Source: Chlorogloea purpurea SAG 13.99 (GTDB lineage Bacteria; Cyanobacteriota; Cyanobacteriia; Cyanobacteriales; Microcystaceae). Taken from it: a DNA stretch of 50,633 bases. The notes under the pieces are model-generated. The model was not told where the DNA came from, made no database searches, and was given only the letters and a program-made list of their open reading frames with translations. Below, one piece after another: positions 8,598 to 17,201 of the stretch. The position numbers and the translations under genes were made by a program. Position 1 is the stretch's first letter. Every line of letters starts with the position of its first letter. The stretch is from contig JADQBB010000032.1 in the NCBI GenBank assembly GCA_016903695.1, forward strand, positions 1 to 50,633. Direction: 5' to 3'.

Positions 8598-9422
8598 TTA
8601 GAATTGAATCTTCCAAGCCTGTGACTCTTGTAAAGCTAGACTTAACGGGGAATGTATCTCTCCATTGGTGGCCAGCAAACGACCGGATTGAAGATCGATC
8701 GGAGTTCGATCGTATGCAGTTACCTTTCCGCCTGCTTCTTCTAATATCAGTATACCCGCTACTACATCCCAGGGTTTAAGTCCCCTTTCCCAATAACCAT
8801 CGATGCGCCCACAAGCTACATCGGCTAAATCGAGGGCGGCTGAACCGCTTCTGCGGACTCCTTGAGTAAGATGGGTCAAGTAGCAAAATTGAGCGTAATT
8901 ATTATCGTCCGTTTCCCGACGATCGTAGGCGAAACCGCTAACTAAAAGACTTTTTGCCAGTTCGACCGTAGTGGATACCTTGATGGGGCGGTGATTGACA
9001 GTCGCGCCAAGGTCCTTGGCTCCCCTGAATAATTCGTTACGGAAAGGGTTGTAGATAACTCCCACTGAAGGTATACCATCGATCAGTAAGCCGATAGAAA
9101 CGCAGGCGATGGGATAACCGTGGGCGTAATTAGTAGTGCCGTCGAGAGGATCGATCGCCCACAAATAGGGATTATCTTTCTCCCCCCACCTACCCGATTC
9201 TTCTGCTAAGATACCGTGTCCGGGGTAGTGGCGTTGAATGATCCTGAGAACTTCTTTCTCGGAATCTCGATCAGCTTGGGTGACTAGATCCCCGGCGCGC
9301 CCTTTCTCTTCGATCTTTTCCAGTTTCCCCCAGTTGTCTAATAATATGGCCCCGGCGGCCAGCGCCGCGGTGGTGGCTATATCTAGATAGTTTGCTAATT
9401 CTTCGGGCGATCGTCTATCCAT
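8598..9422 (-). CDS. Inositol monophosphatase family protein
   Basis: A 274-residue metal-dependent sugar phosphatase of the inositol monophosphatase superfamily. The metal-binding signatures are complete: E74-E75 in LAEES, D91-P-L-D94-G-T-T in WAIDPLDGTTNYAHG, and the second motif WDVVAG near residue 220. The length fits the family (about 260-275). In cyanobacteria such enzymes may act on inositol phosphates, histidinol phosphate or other small phosphates; sequence alone does not decide. The start is ATG 9422, three bases after the ferredoxin stop, so the two are probably one transcript. Confidence 0.93.
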   Translation of the reverse strand: MDRRSPEELANYLDIATTAALAAGAILLDNWGKLEKIEEKGRAGDLVTQADRDSEKEVLRIIQRHYPGHGILAEESGRWGEKDNPYLWAIDPLDGTTNYAHGYPIACVSIGLLIDGIPSVGVIYNPFRNELFRGAKDLGATVNHRPIKVSTTVELAKSLLVSGFAYDRRETDDNNYAQFCYLTHLTQGVRRSGSAALDLADVACGRIDGYWERGLKPWDVVAGILILEEAGGKVTAYDRTPIDLQSGRLLATNGEIHSPLSLALQESQAWKIQF

Positions 9423-9425
9423 CGT

Positions 9426-9794
9426 TCATTCTTCGTCTAAGGGTAAACCGAAACGTACTTTGCCTCTGGCGAAATACCGCCCGAATTGCTGTTCGTACAC
9501 TTCGTCTTCATCTTGGGTCTCTACTTCTAAAGCACTTTTAGCATAACTCACACACAGGAGAGCGTACCCTTTTGCTTTTAATGGAGCCGATAATCCCATC
9601 GCTTCGGGCTGATCTATTGTCCCTGACAGTACCCTTACGGCGCAAGTGGTACAAGCCCCATTCCGACAGGAGAAAGGTAACTTGTAGCCTTGGTCTTCCA
9701 AACTGTGGAGGATATAGGAGTCATCGGGGACGGTAGCGGTAAATATCTCTCCGGTTTCGCGATCGTGGATTTTTATTTGATGATAATGACTCAT
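9426..9794 (-). CDS. 2Fe-2S plant-type ferredoxin
   Basis: A 122-residue soluble ferredoxin that carries one 2Fe-2S cluster. The ligands are C43, C48, C51 and C81, in the canonical CX4CX2CX29C spacing (CRNGACTTC and LLC). It has an extended C-terminal tail of about 25 residues beyond the usual 97-residue photosynthetic ferredoxin, which marks it as one of the minor ferredoxins rather than the main PetF. Its electron donor and acceptor cannot be told from the sequence. The start is ATG 9794. It is the first gene of a tightly spaced minus-strand pair with the inositol-phosphatase gene. Confidence 0.95.
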   Translation of the reverse strand: MSHYHQIKIHDRETGEIFTATVPDDSYILHSLEDQGYKLPFSCRNGACTTCAVRVLSGTIDQPEAMGLSAPLKAKGYALLCVSYAKSALEVETQDEDEVYEQQFGRYFARGKVRFGLPLDEE

Positions 9795-9806
9795 AAAAAA
9801 AATTTA

Positions 9807-9836
9807 GTGACATACTTCCTTACTCTATTGTATAAT
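9807..9836 (+). promoter_or_regulatory. Sigma70-type promoter of tRNA-Ser
   Basis: A -35 box GTGACA (9807-9812) and a perfect -10 box TATAAT (9831-9836) are separated by 18 bases. They lie 20 bases upstream of the mature tRNA 5' end. The spacing and match make this a convincing primary-sigma promoter for the tRNA. Confidence 0.75.
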
Positions 9837-9856
9837 TGTTGATCGTGACCCCGAAA

Positions 9857-9943
9857 GGAGAGATGGCCGAGCGGTTGAAGGCGCAGCACTGGAAATGCTG
9901 TCAGGAGGCAACTTTTGCGAGGGTTCGAATCCCTCTCTCTCCG
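9857..9943 (+). tRNA. tRNA-Ser (anticodon GGA)
   Basis: An 87-nt class II tRNA. The acceptor stem GGAGAGA (9857-9863) pairs with TCTCTCC (9936-9942), and G9943 is the discriminator. The anticodon stem CAGCA/TGCTG (9884-9888/9896-9900) holds loop CTGGAAA with anticodon GGA at 9891-9893, which reads UCC and UCU. A long variable arm (about 9901-9919) is typical of tRNA-Ser, and the T loop GGTTCGAAT is intact. The CCA end is not encoded and must be added enzymatically. Confidence 0.97.
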
Positions 9944-10151
9944 TTGCCACTCATTTTAAGCGAGAAAATAAGTTATATTTATTAGGAAATTAACGCCTAC
10001 CTATATCACTTAATTCTTAATGGGTTTTAAATCACACGCTCAATTACAAAAATTTAAACACTAGCTATTGGTAGGAGCAAAATTTTCTTTGCTTCTGTTT
10101 TTCATGACCAGATTGTTTTTTTTTCAGATAAAATGAGGTTGAGTAAAACTT

Positions 10152-11168
10152 ATGGAAACAAGAGGAATATATACTTTAGCTAATGATACGGTTTACGATC
10201 AGTTAGTAGCGTTGCTTAATAGCATCGAAAAAAATATCGGCGAGGATATTCCCGTCTGTGTTATTCCTTACAACAATAATTTAGAAAAAACTAAAAAAGA
10301 AATTAATTCTCGATCGCAAGTCAAACTTTTCGATGACCAAGCATCTTTACAGAGATGGGATAACTTTATTAATGAGGTTTGGCCCCATCATCCACAAGCG
10401 TCGGCTCGATTAACTCGCCCTAACTGGTATAAAGGATTCGTTCATCGTAAATTCGCTTCTTTCGATGGGGAATTCGATAGGTTTGTTTTCTTCGATGCTG
10501 ATAGTTTAGCGATGAAGCCTCTCCAGAAAATCTTTAAGAAACTAGATGACTATGATTTGGTTTATGATGATTGGGAACATAACGAGAGAAAGTTTTACAC
10601 AGAATTAGATTTAGATGCGATCAAAAAGTCAACCGGAATGACGGAAGCCCAAATCCGTCCTCAACTACATTGCGACAGTTTTTTTGCATCTAAAAGAGGA
10701 CTTTTCCCCCCGTCAGAACTAGAATTCCTGAAAAAAAGCTTGATCGATGATAATCATATCCAATGGGTTTACGATCGCTGTTGGTGGTCGAGTTCGGCAA
10801 TTTTCAACACCCTGACCCTTCAAAGCAAATATTCTATGTTCAACTTCACCCTCAGCCCCGACGGTGGAGACAGAACCGGCAACTGTGCCGATGCGGATGA
10901 GTTTGTAGAGATTGATGGAGTTCTTTACAATAAACAGGGATTGAAACCCCTGCATCGAATTCATTATATGAACTATGCTTCTGCTGATTTCACCCGTTTA
11001 TGTCAAGGTGAAGATGTTAACATCCTCTATAAAGAAATCTTTTTAAAGTATCGTTTTCTCAAAACACCGGAGCAAGAAATAAAACAATTGAAAAAACCGG
11101 GTTTATTCGTTAAAGGACAGCGTAAGCTCGATAAGCTTATCTCTAAGGTGAAAAAAGTTTTTGCTTAG
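10152..11168 (+). CDS. GT-A fold glycosyltransferase-like protein
   Basis: A 338-residue protein resembling the family that databases label Npun_R2821/Npun_R2822, related to GT8-type enzymes. It starts with a beta-strand sugar-nucleotide binding region (GIYTLANDTVYDQLVALLNSI). The presumed DxD metal-binding motif is D115-A-D117 in FFDADSLAM. A later HRIHYMNYAS segment may supply the C-terminal His common in GT8 enzymes. There is no signal peptide or membrane span, but the C-terminus is strongly basic (VKGQRKLDKLISKVKKVF), which could bind membrane. It stands 23 bases upstream of a pyruvyl-transferase family gene, so the two probably work on the same surface glycan. Donor and acceptor are unknown. 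Confidence 0.85.
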   Translation: METRGIYTLANDTVYDQLVALLNSIEKNIGEDIPVCVIPYNNNLEKTKKEINSRSQVKLFDDQASLQRWDNFINEVWPHHPQASARLTRPNWYKGFVHRKFASFDGEFDRFVFFDADSLAMKPLQKIFKKLDDYDLVYDDWEHNERKFYTELDLDAIKKSTGMTEAQIRPQLHCDSFFASKRGLFPPSELEFLKKSLIDDNHIQWVYDRCWWSSSAIFNTLTLQSKYSMFNFTLSPDGGDRTGNCADADEFVEIDGVLYNKQGLKPLHRIHYMNYASADFTRLCQGEDVNILYKEIFLKYRFLKTPEQEIKQLKKPGLFVKGQRKLDKLISKVKKVFA

Positions 11169-11191
11169 CCAATCAACAATAATTAATAAAA

Positions 11192-12289
11192 ATGTCTAAT
11201 CTATTAAGTACGAGAGCCGTTAAAAATTGTTTGCATCAATCTTTTTCGGTACTGTTACCCCTTAAAGAGTGTGTTCTTTTAGATTATCCCAATCATTCAA
11301 ACATAGGCGATCATTTAATCTGGTTAGGTGAGATATTATATTTAACTAGAACTGCGAAAATCGATATTAAATATACCTGCCACGGTGGTGATTTTTCCGA
11401 AGATATACTAAACAGTCAAAGTTCGGACATACCGATTCTTTTACACGGGGGCGGAAACTTAGGAGATATATGGCCGAAATATCAACTTTTTCGCGAAAAA
11501 ATTATTTCCCAGTATCAGGATAGACAGATTGTTATTTTACCCCAGTCCATCTACTTTAAGTTTCCTGAAAATTTAGAGAGAACTGCCAAAATTTTTAACT
11601 CCCATCCTGATTTAACTATTTTCGTGCGAGATGATAACAGCTACACGATCGCCGTTGAATCTTTTTTTAATTGTCGCGTCATCAAAGCTCCCGATTCTGC
11701 TTTCGAGATGGTGGACATACCGGGATTACCGAATATTGAACCATCCTCGGACTCGATACTATATATCGATCGAGTTGATGTGGAAAGAAACGCTTTATAT
11801 TCTCCAGCTAAATTAGGGATTGACAATTTAGTAGTGGAGGACTGGATCGCTTTTCAATGGATGAATAAACTACCGAAAGATTGGGTTTATATACCGGGGC
11901 TGGCCAAGCTTATACGGGAAGGTTGGCAGAGAGGTCTCGCCACTCCCGATCAATGGCTTTCACGTCAAAAATGGGAGCATTTGCATCCATACTCTCACAT
12001 TTTCCATACCATCTACGACTCTGATTCCCATCGAAAATCTTGGAGTTTAATGCACAGTGCTATTTATCAGTTGCAAAAATATCCCTTCGTGATCACCAAT
12101 CGTCTTCACGTCCATATTTTATGTCTACTGCTCGATATTCCTCATGTAGTCTTCCCTGGTTCCTACTACAAAATTAAAGCTTTTTACGATACTTGGACTC
12201 ACGATCTGCCCACTTGTAAGTTAGTGGAAGACCCCTCCCGAACCAGAGAAGCGATCGAAGCACTGCTGCAGCGCCCATCAAGACAATAA
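11192..12289 (+). CDS. Polysaccharide pyruvyl transferase family protein
   Basis: A 365-residue member of the polysaccharide pyruvyl transferase (CsaB/WcaK) family, which adds a ketal-linked pyruvate from phosphoenolpyruvate to exported sugars. Family hallmarks are NIGDHLIWLGE near residue 35, LLHGGGNLGDIWP near 90, VILPQSIYF near 115, and the C-terminal TNRLHVHIL segment containing the conserved Arg-His pair. The N-terminus lacks a signal peptide, so it acts in the cytoplasm. It follows the GT-A gene on the same strand and is probably co-transcribed with it. Some proteins of this family do not transfer pyruvate, so the exact reaction is not certain. Confidence 0.9.
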   Translation: MSNLLSTRAVKNCLHQSFSVLLPLKECVLLDYPNHSNIGDHLIWLGEILYLTRTAKIDIKYTCHGGDFSEDILNSQSSDIPILLHGGGNLGDIWPKYQLFREKIISQYQDRQIVILPQSIYFKFPENLERTAKIFNSHPDLTIFVRDDNSYTIAVESFFNCRVIKAPDSAFEMVDIPGLPNIEPSSDSILYIDRVDVERNALYSPAKLGIDNLVVEDWIAFQWMNKLPKDWVYIPGLAKLIREGWQRGLATPDQWLSRQKWEHLHPYSHIFHTIYDSDSHRKSWSLMHSAIYQLQKYPFVITNRLHVHILCLLLDIPHVVFPGSYYKIKAFYDTWTHDLPTCKLVEDPSRTREAIEALLQRPSRQ

Positions 12290-12362
12290 ATTTAAACCAG
12301 AAAGATTAACAAGAGTTAAAATCTAAACTTAATCTAAACTTTAGCGCTCGCTTTTGGTATTT

Positions 12363-13688
12363 ATGAACTCACGTATCGAACAATTTTTAAAGCCACCGTT
12401 AGCCATATCCTTAACCCTGACCATGCTTTTAAACGCTGGTTGCAATAACACGCAAACTGCCACTAACGAAACTCCCAGTCCTGGGGGGACGACTGCGGCC
12501 CCGACCGCAGGGGAAGACGGAGGATTGAAATTGGGGGCATTATTACCCATCACCGGAGACCTAGCCGCGATCGGTCAAAATATGCCAGAGGCGGCCAGTC
12601 TCGCCGTGGACACCATTAACGCCTGTGGCGGGGTTAACGGTAAGCCAGTCACCCTCGTCAAGGAAGACGACCAAACCGACCCAGCGGCCGGGGCTTCCGC
12701 CATGACCAAGCTAGCTGAAGCAGATAAAGTAGCCGGCGTAGTAGGCTCTTTTGCCAGTAGCGTTTCGGGTGCTGCCGTCGATATAGCAGCGCGTAATAAA
12801 GTGATGCTCATCTCTCCCGGTAGCACCAGCCCCGTATTTACAGACAGAGCTAAAAAAGGCGATTTTCAAGGCTATTGGGCGAGAACTGCGCCTCCAGATA
12901 CCTATCAGGCTCAAGCTCTAGCTGCACTAGCTCAAAAACAAGGTTATAAAAACGTTTCTACCGTGGCGATCAATAACGATTACGGTGTGGGTTTTGAACA
13001 ACAATTCGTACAAGCTTTCAAAAAACAGGGTGGTAAGATTCTTAATGCCGATAAACCAGTTCGTTACGATCCTAAAGCGGCCACTTTAGACAGTGAAGCC
13101 GCGGCAGCTTTCGCCAACAAACCGGATGCGGTAGCGGCGATACTATACGGGGAGACTGGTAGTTTACTCCTACAAGCAGCCTATAAACAAGGGCTGAGCA
13201 AAGGAGTCACTTTATTACTCACCGATGGTGTCTATTCAGAAGATTTCATCAAACAGGCGGGCAAAGGCGCTGACGGCAAATCCATTATCAGCGGATCTCT
13301 AGGTACGGTGCCCGGTGCTGACGGTCAGGCGCTAGAGGCTTTTAAAGCCCTCTGGAAAGAAAAAACCGGTAAAGACATAACCGCTTTCATCCCTCACACC
13401 TGGGATGCGGCCGTGTTATTGATGTTGGCGGCAGAAGCGGCTAAGTCTAACACAGGAGAAGGAATTAAGAGCAAAATTCGTGAAGTGGCCAGCGGCCCTG
13501 GTGAGGAAGTAAGCGACGCTTGTAAAGCGATCGAATTGATAAGACAAGGGAAAAAGATCAATTATCAGGGGGCTAGCGGTAATGTGGATATAGACGAGAA
13601 TGGTGATGTGGTGGGCAGTTATGACGTGTGGACTGTTAAAGATGACGGCACTCTAGCCGTTATCGATAAAGTTAAACCCGCTAACTGA
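12363..13688 (+). CDS. natB: Amino-acid ABC transporter substrate-binding lipoprotein (NatB-like)
   Basis: A type I periplasmic binding protein of the LivK family, 441 residues from ATG 12363. A TTG nine bases upstream is also open but less likely. The signal peptide ends in a lipobox around LLNAGC, so the mature protein is a lipoprotein. A Pro/Thr/Gly linker precedes the binding lobes (LKLGALLPITGDLAAIGQNM, NACGGVNGKP). The sequence closely recalls cyanobacterial NatB, the binding protein of the N-I neutral amino-acid transporter; the symbol is from memory of that family, not a search. The permease and ATPase genes are not adjacent, which is common for cyanobacterial NatB. It converges on nadK, with a shared hairpin between them. 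Confidence 0.88.
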   Translation: MNSRIEQFLKPPLAISLTLTMLLNAGCNNTQTATNETPSPGGTTAAPTAGEDGGLKLGALLPITGDLAAIGQNMPEAASLAVDTINACGGVNGKPVTLVKEDDQTDPAAGASAMTKLAEADKVAGVVGSFASSVSGAAVDIAARNKVMLISPGSTSPVFTDRAKKGDFQGYWARTAPPDTYQAQALAALAQKQGYKNVSTVAINNDYGVGFEQQFVQAFKKQGGKILNADKPVRYDPKAATLDSEAAAAFANKPDAVAAILYGETGSLLLQAAYKQGLSKGVTLLLTDGVYSEDFIKQAGKGADGKSIISGSLGTVPGADGQALEAFKALWKEKTGKDITAFIPHTWDAAVLLMLAAEAAKSNTGEGIKSKIREVASGPGEEVSDACKAIELIRQGKKINYQGASGNVDIDENGDVVGSYDVWTVKDDGTLAVIDKVKPAN

Positions 13689-13689
13689 T

Positions 13690-13724
13690 AGTGGCTGGTG
13701 GCTACTGACTAGCCACTAGCCACT
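13690..13724. terminator. Hairpin between convergent natB and nadK
   Basis: Bases 13690-13704 pair with 13710-13724 over 15 positions, with one G-T pair and a 5-nt loop. The hairpin starts right after the natB stop and ends at the nadK stop, so it can serve both convergent transcripts. No long T run follows on either side, so it may act as a 3' stabiliser rather than a classic intrinsic terminator. Confidence 0.6.
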
Positions 13725-14641
13725 CAAGGCAATTCCACCGAATTGGGTTTAGCGATATGGGGTAAGCCCCAACCCAATTTTTCTCTGAGGATGCGGAAAA
13801 ATTCCGGCGATTGCAGACGGATGAATTTAACGCTATAGGGAGACTTTTCCATATTAATCCGATCGTCCGGCAAGATATAACAGCCGCCGTTACCATCCAC
13901 CACCATCACCATGCGATTAGGGGTGGCCGGATAAATATTCACCGTTTCCCTATCCGAGAAAACCAGGGCACGAGAAGCCAGAGAATGGGGGCAAATCGGC
14001 GCTAGTTGCAGCACCGGCACATCGGGAGTTAATACGGGGCCGCCCGCGCTGAGAGCGTAGGCCGTCGAACCGGTGGGAGTGGAGATGATCACGCCATCGG
14101 CGGCAATATCGATGGCGGCGTGTTGTCCGATCGCGATCTCGAAATGGCACATACTCGTTAACGGTTCGCGATGTACCACCATCTCATTCAAACACAGGGC
14201 TTCCCACAGTAGACAATCTTCTCGATACAGACGCACCGTGAGCATCGATCGCTCTTCTATACTATACTCGCCCCGTAAGGCTTGCTCGATCGCCCCAGGT
14301 AATTGATTGAGATAGATTTCCGTCAGAAACCCCATGTGTCCGGTATTGACCGTTAGCAGGGGTATGCCGCAGGGCGCTAACTGACGGGCCGCCGATAAGA
14401 CTGTACCATCACCCCCCAGGACGAAGGCGAAAGTCAAGCCGGACTCGAACTGAGGTGGCACTAATTGTTCGATCGGGGTATAACAAACGGGACGACTTGG
14501 TTTGGAATGTCCCAATAAGCCGCCGTTACCGCTTGCCAGCACTACATCCCAGCCGTGAGAGGTAAACTTTTCTCGTAGTTCCCCGGCAATTTTACAGGCG
14601 GTGGGTTTTATCTCGTTATAGATAATGCCTACTTTTGGCAC
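13724..14641 (-). CDS. nadK: NAD kinase
   Basis: A 305-residue NAD kinase that makes NADP from NAD and ATP. The GGDGT nucleotide-binding motif is at about 78-82 ([12 protein letters not shown]), followed by [10 protein letters not shown], the conserved [14 protein letters not shown] loop and the VDG segment near the C-terminus. The length fits bacterial enzymes. Cyanobacteria usually carry two NadK paralogues; I cannot say which one this is. The start is ATG 14641. It lies 23 bases behind ycf39 on the minus strand, suggesting a shared transcript from the LD-carboxypeptidase gene onward. Confidence 0.96.
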   Translation of the reverse strand: MPKVGIIYNEIKPTACKIAGELREKFTSHGWDVVLASGNGGLLGHSKPSRPVCYTPIEQLVPPQFESGLTFAFVLGGDGTVLSAARQLAPCGIPLLTVNTGHMGFLTEIYLNQLPGAIEQALRGEYSIEERSMLTVRLYREDCLLWEALCLNEMVVHREPLTSMCHFEIAIGQHAAIDIAADGVIISTPTGSTAYALSAGGPVLTPDVPVLQLAPICPHSLASRALVFSDRETVNIYPATPNRMVMVVDGNGGCYILPDDRINMEKSPYSVKFIRLQSPEFFRILREKLGWGLPHIAKPNSVELP

Positions 14642-14664
14642 AATGAGTCATCCTACTATGGCAA

Positions 14665-15648
14665 CTATTCGGCGGCTTTCTTTTTGAAAGGAGTTTTCTT
14701 CTTTTTCTGAGCTTTTTCCTTTTCGTAGTCCAGTTCTTTCAGCTTCTTCATGATTCGGCCGAAATACTCCTGTAGATAGGATTCTAAAGTCGTCATCCCG
14801 CTCCGATCGAGACCGAAAACCTCATACACCTCATCCATTGGCGCATCTAATGGCTTACCATTGGCGAGAACTTCTGCAAAAGCCAGTCTATCAGATATGT
14901 TGTACGTCCATTGGAAAAATTTTGTAAAGTTTCGTAAGAAGCGTAGTAGTCCTAAAGGAATCCGCGATACCCGTGCGTCTTTTCCTGAGAGCCGTTCACA
15001 TAACGCAACAATTTCTTCGGCCTTCCAAGCTTTCGACCCTACCACCGGGTAAGTTTGTTTCACCGTTTGCGGCACTTCTAAAGCGCGCACGGCAAATTTA
15101 GCGATGTCTTGAGTATCCATGTAGGCAATAGGTGTACTTTCGCCGCTGATCCAGATCGCTTGATTATCTAAAATAGGAATAGCATACTGACCGATCAAAC
15201 CCTGCATGAAACCACAGGGGCGCAGTATGGTGTATTCCAAGCCCGATTCTTTCAAATACAATTCCGTACAGCGTTTAATTTCCATTAAAGGCACATTGGG
15301 ATAATTTTCCGCCCCCAAGATCGAGAAAAAGATATAACGACTGATTCCCGCCGCCTTCACCGCTTGAATTAAATTCACCTTCCCGAACCAATCTACCTCT
15401 TTAATACTCGCAGAATCCGTCGCCCTCGTCGTGGCTGCATCGATAACCGCGTCTATTCCCTCTAAAGCCGGTGTGATGGTCGCCGCTTCACGAATATCGC
15501 CGCCCACTAATTCCGCGCCCCATTCCTTGAGAAAAGCCCCTTTCCTTTGACTCCGCAGTAAACAACGCACTTGATGACCCTGATCCAACGCTTGACGCAC
15601 TATCTGCCGCCCTAATGTGCCGGTGGCACCCACTACTAATAATTTCAT
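14665..15648 (-). CDS. ycf39: Ycf39, photosystem II assembly factor
   Basis: A 327-residue atypical short-chain dehydrogenase (NmrA-like), matching Ycf39/HCF244, which assists early photosystem II reaction-centre assembly and chlorophyll delivery to D1. The Rossmann motif GATGTLGRQIV is at residues 7-17, followed by LVGGDIRE, ENYPNVPLMEIKRCTE and the conserved RPCGFMQGL. The usual Tyr-x3-Lys catalytic pair is not in its normal form, as expected for a non-enzymatic family member. The C-terminal 30 residues are a Lys-rich tail that ends in KKKAAE. The start is ATG 15648. It is probably co-transcribed with nadK. Confidence 0.94.
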   Translation of the reverse strand: MKLLVVGATGTLGRQIVRQALDQGHQVRCLLRSQRKGAFLKEWGAELVGGDIREAATITPALEGIDAVIDAATTRATDSASIKEVDWFGKVNLIQAVKAAGISRYIFFSILGAENYPNVPLMEIKRCTELYLKESGLEYTILRPCGFMQGLIGQYAIPILDNQAIWISGESTPIAYMDTQDIAKFAVRALEVPQTVKQTYPVVGSKAWKAEEIVALCERLSGKDARVSRIPLGLLRFLRNFTKFFQWTYNISDRLAFAEVLANGKPLDAPMDEVYEVFGLDRSGMTTLESYLQEYFGRIMKKLKELDYEKEKAQKKKKTPFKKKAAE

Positions 15649-15703
15649 CTATACTATTTTCGTAACAATTTTTAATCTTTCTCTAAGATAGTACCAAAAA
15701 GTG

Positions 15704-16591
15704 TCATGGAGACGGCAAAATTTCTAAACTTCCTTTTTCGGCATCGAGTTCAACATTCGCCCCCAGGGGTAGGGTGGCGTTAACTCCATCGTGACCGAAG
15801 GGTAAATCCGCCACTATGGGAATGGGTAAACCGGCTAAACGATCGCGCAGAACTTCCTCTACCGCGAAACTTGGACTATCGGGCGGGGCCTCACAACGGC
15901 TGAATCTACCGAGGGCGATACCAGCAAGATCATCTAATAGCCCCAGCATCCGCCACTGGGTTAACATTCGATCGATCCGATAAGGAGCCTCGGTCACATC
16001 TTCCAAGGCTAATATCGCCCCCTTTAAATCCGGTTGTGATGATGTGCCCAAAAGGTGAGTGGCCACGGTTAAATTAGCAGGTAATAGCCAGCCCGTGGCT
16101 TTTTTTCCATTCCATCCCTGCCCCTGTAGCGGGGGTAATTCTCGCCCTTCCACGGCGGCGAAAAGACGATCGATCGACCATTGGGGTTCCAGTGCTAAAG
16201 TGGTCAACAGGGGTGCGTGTAAACTGCCCACCCCGTGACGGGCTAAACTCCACAGTAGCCCCGTCACGTCAGAGAAGCCGATGATCCATTTATAGGTTTC
16301 GCCCCACTGCCAATCCTCTAACAATCTGGCGCTACCATAACCCCCCCGCGCCACGAGAATCGCTTGACAATCTCGATCGTTTAGAGCCTGTTTCAATCCT
16401 TGGCGACGCTGTTCATCAGTGCCCGCGAGATAGCCGAATCGATTTGGCCAGTTGTCTGCATATTTAATCTGATAACCTCGCTTCTGCCATATATCCACAC
16501 CTTTATGAAAATTATCTAATTCCTTTAAAGCCCCGCTGGTAGCCACTACATAGACCGAATCACCTGGTTGAAGAAAGACGGGAGTTTTCAT
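15704..16591 (-). CDS. ldcA: LD-carboxypeptidase (peptidase family S66)
   Basis: A 295-residue serine peptidase that removes the terminal D-Ala from murein tetrapeptides during peptidoglycan recycling. The nucleophile Ser107 lies in IIGFSDVTGLLW, a Glu of the triad lies in LALEDVTEAPY (197-201), and His267 is in LPFGHDG. ARGGYGSARLL (81-91) matches the S66 oxyanion region. There is no signal peptide, fitting a cytoplasmic enzyme. Some S66 members (MccF) cleave microcin C instead; the surroundings favour a housekeeping role. It is divergent from the DUF4129 gene with 34 bases between the start codons, so their promoters must overlap. Confidence 0.92.
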   Translation of the reverse strand: MKTPVFLQPGDSVYVVATSGALKELDNFHKGVDIWQKRGYQIKYADNWPNRFGYLAGTDEQRRQGLKQALNDRDCQAILVARGGYGSARLLEDWQWGETYKWIIGFSDVTGLLWSLARHGVGSLHAPLLTTLALEPQWSIDRLFAAVEGRELPPLQGQGWNGKKATGWLLPANLTVATHLLGTSSQPDLKGAILALEDVTEAPYRIDRMLTQWRMLGLLDDLAGIALGRFSRCEAPPDSPSFAVEEVLRDRLAGLPIPIVADLPFGHDGVNATLPLGANVELDAEKGSLEILPSP

Positions 16592-16625
16592 AGATACAAT
16601 ATGGACTATCGGGATAATTAAACTT

Positions 16626-17201
16626 ATGAGTGCCTATCAAAAAGATAGTTTACAGTGGCAATGGCTACAAATACAGCAAAGATTAGGACAGTGGTGGGAA
16701 CTACAATTAGATAAATTCCGCTCTACCATCCCCGGCGAGGAAATTTTCAAATGGCCCGGTTGGTCAGTATCCTGGGAAATAATCAAGCTTATCATTATGG
16801 TGGTTTTCGCCTTACTGATCATCTGGCTGGCGAGACAAATCTGGCCCTATATCCAACCATATTTACGCAGTGGGGAAAAGGACTCCCCGCTTTCAGAAGT
16901 CACCCCGCCCGTCACGGTTAACGAGTGGTGGGAACGTTACCGCCAATTTAAAAAACAGGGGAATTATTACGGGGCTTGTCGTTGCTTATATTTCGCCGCC
17001 TTGGGAAAACTCGATCGAGATAACATCGTCAGCGAGCGATCGAGTCTCACGGATCAAGAATATCGCGGTTTGACCTGGGGGTTAGAAAATGTTTCCGCCT
17101 ATCATACTCTCTTCACCATCCATCAAGAATTATGTTTCGGGGATAGGGAAGCCTCTAACCTATTACTAGAACAATGTGAGCAGGCTTATGAGAAAATTTA
17201 A
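16626..17201 (+). CDS. DUF4129 membrane protein
   Basis: A 191-residue protein with one transmembrane helix (about residues 56-80, LIIMVVFALLIIWLARQIW) and a soluble C-terminal DUF4129 domain (about 95-190). The domain shows the family pattern WWERYRQFKKQGNYYGACRCLYFAAL and the ELCFG..EASNLLLEQCEQAY helices. Function is unknown. In many bacteria DUF4129 genes cluster with DUF4350, DUF58 and MoxR-type ATPase genes. Here it is followed directly by a DUF4350 gene whose start overlaps its end, so the two are co-translated and probably form one membrane complex. Confidence 0.88.
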   Translation: MSAYQKDSLQWQWLQIQQRLGQWWELQLDKFRSTIPGEEIFKWPGWSVSWEIIKLIIMVVFALLIIWLARQIWPYIQPYLRSGEKDSPLSEVTPPVTVNEWWERYRQFKKQGNYYGACRCLYFAALGKLDRDNIVSERSSLTDQEYRGLTWGLENVSAYHTLFTIHQELCFGDREASNLLLEQCEQAYEKI